Assembly (NCBI GenBank): GCA_030867875.1
Contig: JAOWCC010000271.1
Coordinates: 62,001-126,000, forward strand
Reading direction: 5' to 3'
Length of the DNA stretch: 64,000 nucleotides
Origin: Actinernus sp. WN-2022
Taxonomy: Eukaryota > Cnidaria > Anthozoa > Actiniaria > Actinernidae
The position numbers and the translations under genes were made by a program. Under the pieces are notes generated by a model. The model had not been told where the DNA came from, made no database searches, and saw only the letters and a program-made list of their open reading frames with translations. Each line of letters starts with the position of its first letter. The stretch's first letter is position 1. Shown in pieces: positions 12,099-22,680 of the stretch.

Positions 12099-12323
12099 TC
12101 AAGGTCCATACGCCAACCAGTAGACAACATTGAATAATATGTAAGAAGCTGGAAAGAGTATCTTCGACATCTTGTCAATCGGAGTTGAGTTCACTGACAG
12201 GATCTCGTTTACTGCACTCTTTGCATTATCTAGCAAAACAGGAATTACTTCTTGGTCGTTGTCGGAAGTGACGTCTTCCTGGTTTCCAGAGGAGTCTCCT
12301 GTGATAGTGATGTTTTTGTGATT
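12099..12323 (-). CDS. Cys-loop receptor gene A, last exon: end of intracellular loop, M4 and stop
   Basis: The acceptor ATTTTAG precedes AAT at 12323 in phase 0. The 75 codons start NHKNITITGDSSGNQED, continue through an acidic and helical segment (LLDNAKSAVNEILSV), and finish with IDKMSKILFPASYILFNVVY, then WLAYGP and TGA at 12099-12101. The arrangement IDK.SKILFP...F.VVYW is the M4 helix that ends GABA-A, glycine and related anion-channel subunits. M4 packs against lipid at the periphery of the pentamer, and its C-terminus is extracellular. The upstream exon (17994-18182) ends in phase 0 with GAC|GTAAGT, so the junction is consistent. Only three residues follow the tryptophan-leucine pair, a short tail typical of the family. 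Confidence 0.9.
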   Translation of the reverse strand, partial: NHKNITITGDSSGNQEDVTSDNDQEVIPVLLDNAKSAVNEILSVNSTPIDKMSKILFPASYILFNVVYWLAYGP

Positions 12324-12789
12324 CTAAAATTCAAGAGTAATTTAAAACAATGTGAGGTGATCCATTAATACAATAAGGCTTTTGTCGTTGAAGGTAACTT
12401 GAATGTATAGTATGTCTGACAAGCCCCACTTTCATGATTCTTCTATTGTTTAAAGGGGCTATGTCATGGTACTGCTAATGAATGCATGGAGTCATCGCTC
12501 GATTGGTGGCTGTTAATTGCCTACGAGGGACCGGACATTATTTAGCATGAGTTGGGAGTGGGGGGGTACTAGATCTGCATTGTGGCAGTTCTCTGGTCTC
12601 ACGAAATAGTGACTCTCCTCTTAGATAAGCCTATAAATATATATACTTAATTAAAACATTATGCCCCCCTATAAAAGAGGAGCATATAAAAAATTGAATG
12701 GGAGCACTGAATAAATGGGAGCATAAAAAATCGTGACCCCCCCCTGCAAATCTAGTAGCCCCCCCCCCCCCCAACCGCTAAGACGTTAG

Positions 12790-13420
12790 ACATTATTATA
12801 GATGAAAGGCACTTTTTGTTAAATGCCCTTTATCAGGAGCCCATTACCAGGAGCGTTCCTCTGTTATGGGTTGGGTCACCAGCACAGGAGTAGATGAGGC
12901 TATTTTTAGATTCGAAATTCCCGCGAAAAGAGGTTGCCGCCATGTTGGTGCCCTTAAACAATAGATTCCTCGTTAGCTTCTTTTGTTGGGGCACCAACAT
13001 TTGAATCTCTGGGGATTGAGTGAAAACCAGCAATTCGAATTCCCGCGTTGAAAGTGAGAAGAATGATAATGAATAATAATGAGAAGTGACGTTAGCTATC
13101 TGATTGGCTAAGAATAGCCTACCTTTGTTCTATTTCGCGCGAAACGCAATGCCAAAAATAGACTCATCTACCTCTGTGCTGGGGTACAGACACAGTGGGG
13201 AAGATGGACGCTCCTGGTAATGGGCCCCTGCCTTTATATAACAACTCGAGGAACGAATTATTAGCTCAATTTAGCTCCCTTAATACAAATCGAAAAAGAA
13301 TATCAGACGATCAGTTGTTCCTCTTAATGATAGATCCTCCACCTAAACTCCAAAACATAGTTGCGAAATACATATTTAACTGTTTTTCTCTTAGAGATAA
13401 GGAAAACAATCTTAGTTATA
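12790..13420 (+). pseudogene. LINE ORF2 C-terminal fragment split by a MITE
   Basis: Before the MITE, the frame near 12810 gives a cysteine-proline phrase followed by LYN. After it, LYNNSRNELLAQFSSLN and then FLLMIDPPPKLQNIVAKYIF match the tail of CR1/Jockey-type ORF2 proteins beyond the C..C...H...C knuckle (compare the minus-strand copy at 13610-14352, with LTEDEIFFLLINPP). The MITE duplicated CCTTTAT on both sides. The tail runs to about 13560. Confidence 0.75.
12834..13230. mobile_element. MITE of the 7-bp-TSD family, copy 1
   Basis: It begins CAGGAGCCCATTACCAGGAG and ends CTCCTGGTAATGGGCCCCTG, an inverted repeat of about 23 bp. It is flanked by perfect direct repeats CCTTTAT (12827-12833 and 13231-13237). 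The 397-bp interior carries the GCCGCCATGTTGGTG / CACCAACATTTG phrases shared with 15460 and 34860. It is non-autonomous, with no ORF. Confidence 0.92.
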
Positions 13421-13609
13421 CTGTAAAAACTATTTGGATTCAAGTTGATGTACACGTTCGTACAAAGCTCCAAATAAAATACTGTCTGTCTGTCATTCTT
13501 TTATTTGGACCTTGCATAACTAAATACATCGGCTTTTATCCAAATAAGTTATTATAATAATAAATGCTGGAGATAACATAAATAGAAGTTATTCATTTGC
13601 TCCTTTCTT

Positions 13610-14352
13610 TGATGCATCATTTATGTATCTCTATACTAAATTTTCCACACTATAGGGCGGGTTAATCAATAAGAAGAATATCTCATCTTCCGTTAAGTAT
13701 TGTACTTTTCTTTTTATATTTTTTTGTAGAGCGTCGAAGAGTCGATCACGCTTTGGGCTATAATAAGGGCATCGAAAAAGTGTTTTCATCTTCAATTTCT
13801 CTAAGCATTTTTGACAAATTCAGTCTTCTAATTTCTGAAAGGGCTTCAAGTGCCTATACCTTTCTCGATTTGAAGGCAGTGGTTACTGATACGATTTACG
13901 GAGCTTAGTAAGTGATATTCTGTGCTTGATATTACTAATGTGATTGAGGTATTCTTCTTGTTTATAGTCTATTTTAAATAATCGGTAAGTCCTAAGTTTA
14001 TTACTCTTTGTTGTATCTCTGCGTTGATCAATATAAATTTATTCAGTCCAAGACTGGAACATAGGTTTTTCCAATCAATAAGTGTTAGAGCTGTTTTCGA
14101 GCCAAATGTATCCGTAACCGAGTCGTTCGATGATATGTTTCAGCTATTCGGTCCAGCTAAACCAATACTGAATATCCGGTCCCTAAGGACAGCAGTATCA
14201 TTACCGTAGGCACCAAAGTATTTGCAAATGTATAAATCTTTCGCGATTTCAATTTTAATAACTTTTGTACAGACAACAATTTTCAGGCTCAGCGAATATA
14301 TATCGGCAAACCGATAAAGTAATTTCCAGACGATGTTATAATAAAACCGCAA
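13610..14352 (-). pseudogene. LINE ORF2 C-terminal region, minus strand
   Basis: Reading down from 14352: AVLRDRIFSIGLAGPNSWN, then KTALTLIDWKNLCSSLGLNK, then after a frame break a C..C...H/F..CP-Y knuckle region near 13840-13760, and finally KRKVQYLTEDEIFFLLINPP near 13715-13650. This is the same C-terminal layout as other Jockey/CR1-like ORF2 copies in the window. Stops and at least two frameshifts make it a relic. No RT palm lies upstream on this strand. Confidence 0.7.
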
Positions 14353-14556
14353 ATCAAATACAACGACATAAATTTAGCAGGCCTATGACGTCACTCCATG
14401 GCAACCGGACCTCGCGTATTTTTGAACATCCGGTGATCTCTGGCTCGTGAGTATATAATAGCTAATATAATACTTAATATCTATTATACCTATACTGTAT
14501 ATTTTTCATGTAATAATGCAAAGTAGTTTTAGTCTGTACCTTAGTGGTTAGCAATA

Positions 14557-15075
14557 TAAAGTATTATTTTGTAATTTTGATAGCTTATGAACCTCCGAAA
14601 AGTTTTGAGTACTTATGTGAAGACAATTTTGGTTTAAAGTGAATACTTTATGTTCTACGCTTGTTTGAAATCGTGTAAATGTGACCTTTCCTGACCCATG
14701 ACCGCGTAAGTAAAAGCCTGGGTCGAAACCTGGGTAGACGTCATCTCATTAATGCATTATTCTCCATGGCGCCTTTTCATCACAACAACATCGATGCATA
14801 GAAAATATACAAGTTGTTTTAGTCAACATGTTAAGTATTTCTTCAAATGATTTCAAAGCCGAATTAATTATATGACGTCAAGATGACGTCTACCAGGTTT
14901 TGATCCAGGCTTTTACTTACGCGGTCATGGGTCAGGAAAGGTCACATTTTCACGATTTCAAACAAGCGTAGAACATAAAGTATTCACTTTAAACCAAAAC
15001 TTTCTTCACAGGAGTATTCATAACTTTTCGGAGGTTCATAAGCTATCAAAATTGCAAAAGGGTGATAGGCACTTT
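14557..15075. repeat. Foldback MITE with ~190-bp arms
   Basis: The left arm begins TAAAGTATTATTTTGTAATT, and the right arm ends AAAAGGGTGATAGGCACTTTA. Matching internal phrases include TTCGGAGGTTCATAAGC, GTAGAACATAAAGTATTCAC and CGCGGTCATGGGTCAGGAAA in opposite orientations. The loop is about 130 bp. A second, left-truncated copy lies at 25505-25895. Confidence 0.88.
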
Positions 15076-15459
15076 AATATTCATTGTGTTTAAATAAAGG
15101 CCATCTATTTATCTGTCGAATTAAAGGAATTTCAATATTTTTCTTGAAGACTATATTTTTAGACACTTTGTTTATAGTCATTTTTGAATATTTGCTTTGA
15201 TATGAACGCGAAGTTTGTCAGTGTCACGGCGAAATAACCTCTACTGAATTGAAAAACAGTGGTTGTACTCAAATGTTTGCTATGGATACCTAAATCTAAT
15301 GCTGTGTTTGTTTCCCGTAAATTGTACACTAGGTGTAGTTATGGAACGATTTTCCTGTCCATAAACTCATTTGAATTTCCAGGGCGCCGCCATCTTGGAT
15401 ATTAGACGTCACACGGTTGCTCCATTGACAGAAAATAATAGCTATATATGGTTTGCACT

Positions 15460-15605
15460 CAATCCCCAGAGATTCAAATGACAAAGGGCATGGCGGCTAT
15501 GTTGGTGTACAGAATAAAAGAAGCTAACGAAGAATCTATTGTCAACTGTACACCAACATGGCGGCTATGACGTCACGTGCAAAGGGTCCATTGTCTCTTT
15601 TGTAA
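15460..15605. repeat. MITE fragment with GGCGGCTATG inverted core
   Basis: CTGTACACCAACATGGCGGC and its inverse flank an AGAAGCTAACGAAGAAT centre. The segment closely matches 34850-34975 and is related to the interior of the 7-bp-TSD family. Confidence 0.7.
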
Positions 15606-15678
15606 CAAGAGAGGCAATCGTATCACGACGTCATAAGACCCAAGCTCACATCGCCCGGGATATTCAAATGAGTTTTGC

Positions 15679-17167
15679 CACAGGCAGCCCAAGCTCTGTA
15701 TTTGCACTGTGTGACTATTATTTCACAAAATTCTCAGATAAAGAAAATAAACTTACTATACCTTAAGAGTTTGTTGTTGTCCTGTTGTTTCTCTGGGGTC
15801 TAGAAATGGCGATTATGGGGCATTTCTCTCACTTTGGGGTTTTCTCTCTTCTCTGTCTAAAAGAAAGGAAAGGCTGCACACTCAAATTCAAACCACGAGG
15901 CACTTGCAATTGAGGCTGATTTTCTCACGAAAACCCATCCGATAGGCGTAATTTCCTCCGTCAGGTGAAAGGTAGATAGTTTTTCTTACCCCAGAAGTTT
16001 TCAGACTTGAGAAATCATTATCCTAACTCTTCCAAACGAACTCATTTCTTTGAAAAAGCCCTCTCATTCTTCGTCAGAAACTACGTGTTAGCATCAATTC
16101 GGGCATGCTGTCAAAATTCCTCTTTCCGGCAGAGGGACAGTCAATAAATTGACAGATACTTTACTCTCTCTCCACGGGGTCTAACGTGCCGCCTATTGTA
16201 CTGAGTAGCCAATCGCGTGGCTACAATTTCAAACAAGTTGACAACGCTTGACGACGGCTAGTTCCCAAAGATCACGGGCTCAGAACTTATTATATATACA
16301 TTATATACCTTATTTTGAAACTGGTCTACAAGTAAATCGGCTCTATGGTAAAGTGGTTTAGAGCGCGCGCCTCGAATCCAACGATTAGGATTTCGATTCC
16401 ACACAAGCCAGTAACATTTAAAAAAAAAATGTTTCTCCTTTCTCAGTTATATTTTATCTTTTCCTCTATTTTAAGCTATTAGAGCCGCCTTCGACACTAA
16501 AACTTTGTTTGAGTTTATAATTAAGCAAATTGATGTATCAGTTAATTTTCACGGGTTTTTATTGATTCAAATGATCGCATGCAAAGTACGTTAATCTATT
16601 AACACTGTAGTGTTCGACACTTTCACAGGATTTTATGTAATTACGAGGTTAATTATATTTTTTCTCATCATTGCACTCTCCCGTGGGGAGAGAGTAAAGT
16701 ATCTGTCAATTTAGTGACTGTCCCTCTGCCGGAAAGAGGAATTTTGACAGTATGCCGAATTGATGCTAACACGTAGTTCTTACGAAGAATGAGAGGGCTT
16801 TTTCAAAGAAATGAGTTCGTTTGGAAGAGTTAGGATAATGATTTCTCAAGTCTGAAAACTTCTGGGGTAAGAAAAACTATATACCTTTGACCTGACGGAG
16901 GAAATTACGCCTATCGGATGGGTTTTCGTGAGAAAAATCGGCCTCAAGTGCCTCGTGGTTTGAATTTGAGTGTGCAGCATTTCCTTTCTTTTAGACAGAG
17001 AAGAGAGAAAAACCCAAAGTGAGAGAAATGCCCCATAACCGCCATTTCTAGACCCCAGAGAAACAACAGGACAACAACAAACTCTTAAGGTAAGTTTATT
17101 TTCTTTATTTGAGAATTTTGTGAAATAATAGTCACACAGTGCAAATACAGAGGTTGGACTGCCTGTG
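15679..17167. repeat. Large foldback element with ~490-bp arms and a tRNA-like loop
   Basis: The arms 15679-16179 and 16680-17167 are near-perfect inverse copies. The ends read CACAGGCAG...CTGCCTGTG, resembling the CACAGGAAGC ends in the 9.3-10.7 kb foldback. The 500-bp loop holds a tRNA-like segment. The element lies between gene A's M3 and M4 exons, so its transcript would form a long hairpin inside an intron. Confidence 0.9.
16339..16411 (+). other. tRNA-like (SINE-head-like) segment
   Basis: A 73-nt stretch opens GGCTCTATGG and closes AAGCCAG. It contains TGGTAAAGTGG at the A-box position and GATTTCGATTCC at the B-box position, with a plausible D-arm and a GCGCGC/CTCGAAT middle. The acceptor stem pairs only partly (GGCT/AGCC). 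I read it as a tRNA-derived retroposon head or decayed tRNA, not a functional tRNA gene. Confidence 0.5.
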
Positions 17168-17428
17168 ATATGACCGGTTTGAGCTATTTTTAGAACATGT
17201 TTCCCGGGTAACTGCCTTCTGACTCTGCTGCGATACGATCGTGCATATGCTTGCCGTAATTATCGAGATTAAGAATGATCTATTGTTCTTTGAGGTGATT
17301 TTACTAACACTTCGCATTGTCCTGACTATGGTTTGATTGGATTCCCAAAGTGTGGGCACGTGAACTCCCTTGAGATCTGTTCTAAATATAGCTCAATCCG
17401 GTCATACGCTGACTCACAGACCTAGTAT

Positions 17429-17459
17429 GGGAGATGGACGCTCCTGGTAATGGACTCCT
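17429..17459. repeat. Single end of the 7-bp-TSD MITE family
   Basis: TATGGGAGATGGACGCTCCT followed by GGTAATGGACTCCTG matches the right ends at 13230 and 19178. I could not pair it with a left end. Confidence 0.5.
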
Positions 17460-17993
17460 GTCAGTGAGGAGAAACAAAGTACTTCCAACTTCTCATTAAT
17501 TACTTATTTTACAACAACTACTAACTCAGATTCTCGTTTTCTGATTGGCTGATTGCCATTGAGAATAAGGACATACCATGGTAGATTACGTGATCGCTCG
17601 CGCAAGCTTGATCAGTGATTGATGCGCGCTAGAATCACTTTTCCCCGCAATTTTCCTTGTTTTCTTGGCCCTGCTCGCTTCACTATTTGTTGTTTGTTGT
17701 TGTGAAAAACAACTTTACAATAGTTTACCGTGGTATGTCCTCTTATTTATCATGCGTTTCCTCATCTCATGGTCAACATTTGTTGTCCACAACAATTTTG
17801 GCCATGCGATGACGCAAAAAGGTCAACATGTAAATAAGATGACATGCCACAGTAAACTATCGTAAATGTTATAACTTAATAGTAAACTATATATGGTTAA
17901 TACATTGTGGTATCCAATTTACCAAATAAGCTTATTTTAAGACAATATGCAAATTTAGGTGCCCATGTTTGCAGTAAAGTCTATAGTACTTAC

Positions 17994-18182
17994 GTCTTGA
18001 TCCGATGCAGTGGTTTCCTCAGGAGGAGTCTTCACGAAATTACTGCCTTTAAATTGTTGACTGTAGTTTTTGTGATCCTTGTAATCAACATACAGAAGTA
18101 CTGCAACGTATTCAATGACAGCTCCGAACACGAAGATGAACGACACGATCAGATACCAATCAAGCGCCTTGATATACGACAC
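17994..18182 (-). CDS. Cys-loop receptor gene A, exon with M3 and intracellular loop
   Basis: The acceptor TTTCTAG precedes GTG at 18182 in phase 0. The 63 codons start VSYIKALDWYLIVSFIFVFG, then AVIEYVAVLLYV: this is M3, whose VSYVKAIDxW...FVFxAxxEY pattern is diagnostic of the GABA/glycine/glutamate-chloride branch. The remainder (DYKDHKNYSQQFKGSNF, ending in ASDQD) is a short, polar M3-M4 cytoplasmic loop. The donor is GAC|GTAAGTAC at 17994/17993, phase 0. Both neighbouring junctions agree in phase. The loop continues in the last exon, giving about 70 residues in total, which is short for this family. Confidence 0.92.
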
Positions 18183-18240
18183 CTAGAAACACAAGGCAAA
18201 TTAAATTACATAGAGGTTATTACCCAGTTACCTAAAGCTA

Positions 18241-18542
18241 TGGCTCCAGTTGTCCGAAGCAAGGGCAAATTTAATTTATCCCTTGGATAGCGCTAAATCT
18301 GTAATTGTAATTCGTACATTTTAACCTCGGGTTAGTGATATACCTGAGACCCTGGGCCCGGCTGTTCCAAGCAAGGGTAATTACATCACTAGGATAGCGC
18401 TAAATATGTAATTGTAATTCGTACATTTTAACCTCGGGTTAATGATATAACTGAGACCCTGGGCCCGGCTGTTCGAAGCAAGGGTAATTACATCACTAGG
18501 ATAGCGCTAAATCTGTAATTGTAATATGTACAGTTTAACCTC
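18241..18542. repeat. Tandem repeat, ~122-bp unit, 2.5 copies
   Basis: The unit contains GGATAGCGCTAAATCTGTAA, TACATTTTAACCTCGGGTTA and GAGACCCTGGGCCCGGCTGT, repeated at roughly 18284, 18393 and 18500. It lies in the intron about 60 bp upstream of the M3 exon's acceptor. Confidence 0.85.
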
Positions 18543-18807
18543 TACTCTGGTGTGGCAAAGAAAAAATTCAACACGACAAGCCCATATATCTCGCTTTCTG
18601 AATGGCTCTTGGCCATGTCAAATTTAACCAATCAGGAGCCGGTTGTTCAAAAAGTACGTGGAAAACGCTATCCGCCGCATAAATATCTATCCAGTTGATA
18701 AGTATTAACCGATGAATAGCGTTATTTACCTTTTGAACAACTGAACTCATGATCAGATGTTATTTTGCCGTTCATCATGCATCGATGACGTCAAAAGCAG
18801 ACACAGT

Positions 18808-19178
18808 CAGGAGCCCATAGCCAGGAGCGCCACATATCCTTTTTTTTTGTCCAGGACCTTTCTGAAAATCACTTCGGTGAGAAAGCTAATTCCTGGCCAT
18901 CAATATTATTATTATACAGCTGCCACAGCCTTTTCACAAGTTGGGCTATTTTTATATCCATTTTTCAAGCCTATCAGTGGTTGCACTAGTGGCGGAACAA
19001 ACTATGCCTCATTAGCCTTACTTCTGTTATGCCAACAACATGGCTACTACACTTTTGTGATTTTGTTCCCTTAGGAATGACTGCAAACCAAGAATAGCAG
19101 GAAACCGTTCTAAAAATAAAACGATGTGACATGTGCCTTATAGTATGCGGGATGGACGCTCCTGGTTATGGGCTCCTG
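18808..19178. mobile_element. MITE of the 7-bp-TSD family, copy 2
   Basis: It begins CAGGAGCCCATAGCCAGGAG and ends GACGCTCCTGGTTATGGGCT then CCTG. Perfect flanking direct repeats ACACAGT occupy 18801-18807 and 19179-19185. It is 371 bp with no ORF. Confidence 0.93.
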
Positions 19179-20148
19179 ACACAGTCGAATAGCGTAATTG
19201 ACATTCTTGTCACGTTTAGGTGTCATGTGTGCATCTGTAAAAGGAGAGATCAATGGCAAAATGAAATCAATCTGTAGGTTACGAAATTATTTCATACAGA
19301 AAGTGAAGTCATATGTGCATCTGTACTCTAATAACAAGAACAACGTGTCGACCAATCAGAACGCGAGTTTCATAGACTTTATTGGTTTAAACAGTACAGA
19401 CAAATGATAGAATATAATAAAAGGATAACAAAATTGTTTCTCCTCAAGTTTGTTGTGGAAACTATGCACGTTGTCCAAATTGAGTTTTAAGCATTAAATG
19501 AAGTAATATATGATCAATAAGCGTCCCAACTAAATTAAATAAGTGATCAACCTCTTACTCATGCCCAACAGCAGAGTTGGGGTGAACTAATCAAAGAAGG
19601 ACCATGACGTTATACATCCGGGATATATTCCATGTGTACTGGTCCGATATACCTTGGATTCCAGAGGTTCTACTGCCCTCTCTAAGCCAAAGTTTAGGCG
19701 CGAAGCGGGAGGAACGAAGCGACGAGATGGCGGGAGAACCTCTGGACGCCCCAAGCATGCCTTTGTGTCCGCCGATCCAATCAGAGATCGTTATAAGTCT
19801 TCCAAGTCAGAATTTGACCCTGGCCTTCTGATCGGCCTAGAGCAAATTCATTTCTAACGAGTCGGCTGCGATTGGATCCGCTGCCGTAGCAGATTGTGAA
19901 ACTGGTATCTCATACACATGAATAATTAATGAGGAAACCAACCAATCAAAGGTCTATAAATCGGTCACATGATGATAATGGAAACCTGGTCCAGTCAAAG
20001 GACTGAATTAATTATTTTCAAGTTGTAGGACTGAATTAATTTTGTTCTAGTCCTAGGACTGAATTAATTTTGTTCTAGTCCTAGGACTGGAACAAAATTA
20101 ATTCAGTACTACAACTTGAAAACATTAGTTCAGTCCTTCTACTTAAGC

Positions 20149-20466
20149 CTAGAAAAAAAATTTACAAGTCAAACTACAACAACAATTTATTGGTAGACAT
20201 TTTACAATCCATGAAATCATTTTTTCCCAATCTTCGTCCAGGTTTTCTATATCTTCCAAAGATAATTTTAAACTCGTACTCTCCAACGCAGCGACTTTGT
20301 TTTCTCTACCTTCCCGCCATTCAACGAACACGTTTACAGCCCATTTGTTCTTATACCGTGTAGACAGAGGTACGGCGTTAGCAAGCTCCTTCTCTTCTTC
20401 TTCTCTGCTTTTCGATTTTCTAAAACGTTTCAAAGGTCGAAAGCTCTCTTCGTCGCTCGGAGCCAT
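20149..20466 (-). CDS. First exon of a DUF3504-like (Crypton-derived) protein, partial
   Basis: The minus-strand ATG at 20466 opens MAPSDEESFRPLKRFRKSK, a basic, low-complexity start, followed by an acidic EEEEKE stretch. At residues 32-52 the sequence is AVPLSTRYKNKWAVNVFVEW, matching the 'VPk.T...t.WAv.vF.eW' motif that opens the tyrosine-recombinase-derived DUF3504/ZMYM-QRICH1-like family, widespread in cnidarian genomes through Crypton elements. An acidic ENLDEDWEKMISW at residues 75-87 also fits. After WI a GTAAAA donor is possible near 20200, so the last residues of the open frame are probably intron. No downstream exon was found, so this is a partial gene or a stranded fragment. Function in DNA rearrangement or transcription is unproven. 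Confidence 0.5.
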   Translation of the reverse strand: MAPSDEESFRPLKRFRKSKSREEEEKELANAVPLSTRYKNKWAVNVFVEWREGRENKVAALESTSLKLSLEDIENLDEDWEKMISWIVKCLPINCCCSLTCKFFF

Positions 20467-20836
20467 GACTAATCAAATCGAATCTATAACCTTGGATTTG
20501 TTTTCATCCAGTTTTTCATTCCCAGGAGGCGGTGGTGAACAAACTCCAATACAAGTGCTTTAATTAAGAACAATTCGTTTTTGTTTTTTTTAAATAGAGG
20601 GAACGCACTAAAGTGTGAAATTATACTGAATCTAAGTTATACAAATCCCTTTGTTTTTCTATTGTTTAATCAGTGCTATTTTGTATTACTATGTTGGTGT
20701 GTTCATTCTAATAGGCGAATTGATGTCATTTAAACATTGGACGATTTAAATTAAACCCAAAGTGCAAATAACAAATGTTGGTTAATTAGCTTTTTTAAAA
20801 CTCTCATTAATTATTCGTGACTATGAGATGTCAGTT

Positions 20837-20935
20837 CAAAGCCTCCAATTCGGACTGGACGGGATTTCAAGTCCTTGCAATTAAATAATTGCGCGGACTT
20901 GAAATCCGTCCAGTCCTCATTGTCGGCTTTGAACT
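20837..20935. repeat. Short palindromic foldback
   Basis: AGTTCAAAGCC at 20833 and GGCTTTGAACT at 20925, with GACTGGACGGGATTTCAAGT inverted as ACTTGAAATCCGTCCAGTC. Confidence 0.8.
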
Positions 20936-21812
20936 ATTACTTCAATTGCTTACTGAACCCGTCGCTGGAGTTCGCACGAGTTCCCTAAATCACGCACGTC
21001 AAACCGCCGAATAAAAGGTAATTAGACCAGCTGACCTAGTTCTGTGTTGTTATTTCGGTTCTCTGAAAGAGTTGGCTTTTCATAAACCTTGAGAATTGAA
21101 CCTGGAGTGTCGAGCCGTCGTTGCTAAAACCGCCGGTTTAGTCAAAAACATATTTCACTGGTTTCTCGGGTGTTACTGAATCAAAAGGGGAGGACATTAG
21201 AACCTCTGGCATCCGGGTAAGTGCGGTATCGATTCTAGCACAGGTTTACTGTGACAGACAGACATACATTATTCATTATTTAGCTCTTTGTACTACATTG
21301 GGACATCAGATGACTGCTAACAAATTTAAAAGAGTTGGTGAATGATGGATAGATCGTTCTGTAATCTTAAAAATCTAATATATATATATAGTTATCAATA
21401 AATTAATTTACATTATTTTGTGCTGAAATTATGGTGGATCGTATGTTCATACAATCAAACATATTTTGCTGCTACTGTTGTGACTTGTTTCGGAGTATTG
21501 ATGATTGCCGACAATAGTTCTTTTTCTGTCACTTTTCTGTTATATAACTTCGTTAGAGTTTTTAAGGAGGATAGTAAATCATGCTTGATTGTCTGGTAAG
21601 TTTTGTATATTATCAGAATCCATTTTTTGTTTGCATGTTGGGCAAATTCGTTCTTCTGGTTATAATTAAATAAGGTCAGTTAAGATGTCTTCCTTTTTCA
21701 ATTTGTAGGCAATGATTGCTTAATCTTAATTTTGTGAACATAATTCTATGTTTGATGTTTCTGACAAGATCCAAATACTAGTTTTCGAATTCATACTTCG
21801 TTTTGAATGTTC

Positions 21813-21937
21813 TATAGAGCCATTCGAAAATTGGCGCCCAATTTAACTAACTATTGTTTAGGACTGACTAGCCTCGTGTTCACGTTACCAGGACAATAGC
21901 TTTTTAAATTGGACGCCATTTTTCGAATGGGTCTATA
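21813..21937. mobile_element. 125-bp MITE with ~34-bp inverted ends
   Basis: It starts TATAGAGCCATTCGAAAATT and ends AATGGGTCTATA, with AATTGG.CGCC paired inside. TA at both ends is compatible with a Tc1/mariner-type origin; this is an inference. Confidence 0.75.
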
Positions 21938-22164
21938 AACTCACAGTTTGTTACTCTGGTTTGGATTTTGTTGTTGGTCGACAAAATAGTCCACTTTAAC
22001 CGAATTTGTAGTTCTGTGTCTTTTAGTCGTTGCCAACGAACTTATATTCTTCAGAAATTTCCTAAAATCTAGAGTATTATATTTTGGAGTATCAATATGT
22101 CACCATAGCCTAGGCTTTGTATGGTTTGCTTAATTTTAAAACAATAAACAATCTATAAACAAAC

Positions 22165-22379
22165 CTTTGGGACAGAGGATCTGAAAGAACCATTCAAAGT
22201 TACAATGGTTAGGACTGTTGTGACCCCAAGGGCAACTCTGGCAGAGATGGCATCCTTAGAAATCCAGAAAGAGAACCAGGAGAGAGCAACTATCAGGAAA
22301 GTTGGTGCGTACACCTGTAGTAATGAGTAACCCAAACGGCGCCTGAACACAAACCTGGCTACCAGCTCAGCATATCGTT
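22165..22379 (-). CDS. Cys-loop receptor gene A, exon with end of ligand-binding domain, M1 and M2
   Basis: The acceptor CCTCGTCACAG precedes AACGATATG at 22379; two bases complete a codon begun in the 27951-28088 exon. After RYAELVARFVFRRR comes M1 (LGYSLLQVYAPTFLIVALSW, then FSFWI). A short loop ISKDAI leads to M2 (SARVALGVTTVLTIVTLNGS), which lines the pore with Leu at 9' and Arg at 0'. The family's anion-selectivity signature is Pro-Ala-Arg at -2', -1' and 0'; here the first residue is Ser. The M2-M3 loop FRSSVPK ends at AAG|GTTTGT, phase 0. Length is 215 nt, identical to the equivalent exon of gene B (63019-63233). Confidence 0.95.
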
Positions 22380-22481
22380 CTGTGACGAGGAACAAAAACC
22401 GTCAGATATCATAAAACTGGAGTCTACAAAGATTAAAAGAGCATGTGACACATCCCGCATACTAGGCCTATGTTTTCACAA

Positions 22482-22680
22482 TAGGAGATATTACAGTTGC
22501 GTCTACGAACAGCGGTTTCAGCGGTATTGAACCAAACGCCTCACTTCGATGTAATGAAGCACTATTCAAACCACAGGCTAACCATCCTCTCATTTTTTGT
22601 ATTTGTCACTGATGTTAATCCATTTGTTGATTTAACGCGCGCTCATAATACAGCTCGAGCTTCCTGTGGCTCAGGTTTGC
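22482..22680. repeat. Arm of a palindromic element family, copy a
   Basis: TAGGAGATATTACAGTTGCG with TTTCAGCGGTATTGAACCAA matches the complete palindrome at 45705-45943. Its right part, ending in a CAGCTCGAGCTTCCTGTG phrase, is an inverse copy of 23760-24011. Confidence 0.75.

Larger units (their letters stand above)
19651..21217. mobile_element. Candidate 1.57-kb terminal-inverted-repeat element
   Basis: GGATTCCAGAGGTTCT at 19657 is inverted at 21200-21213 (AGAACCTCTGGCATCC). Inside the left end is a CpG-rich phrase (GCGCGAAGCGGGAGGAACGA). A foldback at about 20000-20142 (TAGTCCTAGGACTGAATTAA repeats) and a palindrome at 20837-20935 also lie inside, as does the DUF3504-like exon. The ends are short, so the call is tentative. 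Confidence 0.45.

Noticed and set aside
16339..16411. Functional tRNA gene
   Set aside because: The acceptor stem pairs poorly and the anticodon arm is not convincing, so I keep it only as tRNA-like.
17907..18290. 127-codon plus-strand frame
   Set aside because: It is antisense to the receptor M3 exon and its intron.
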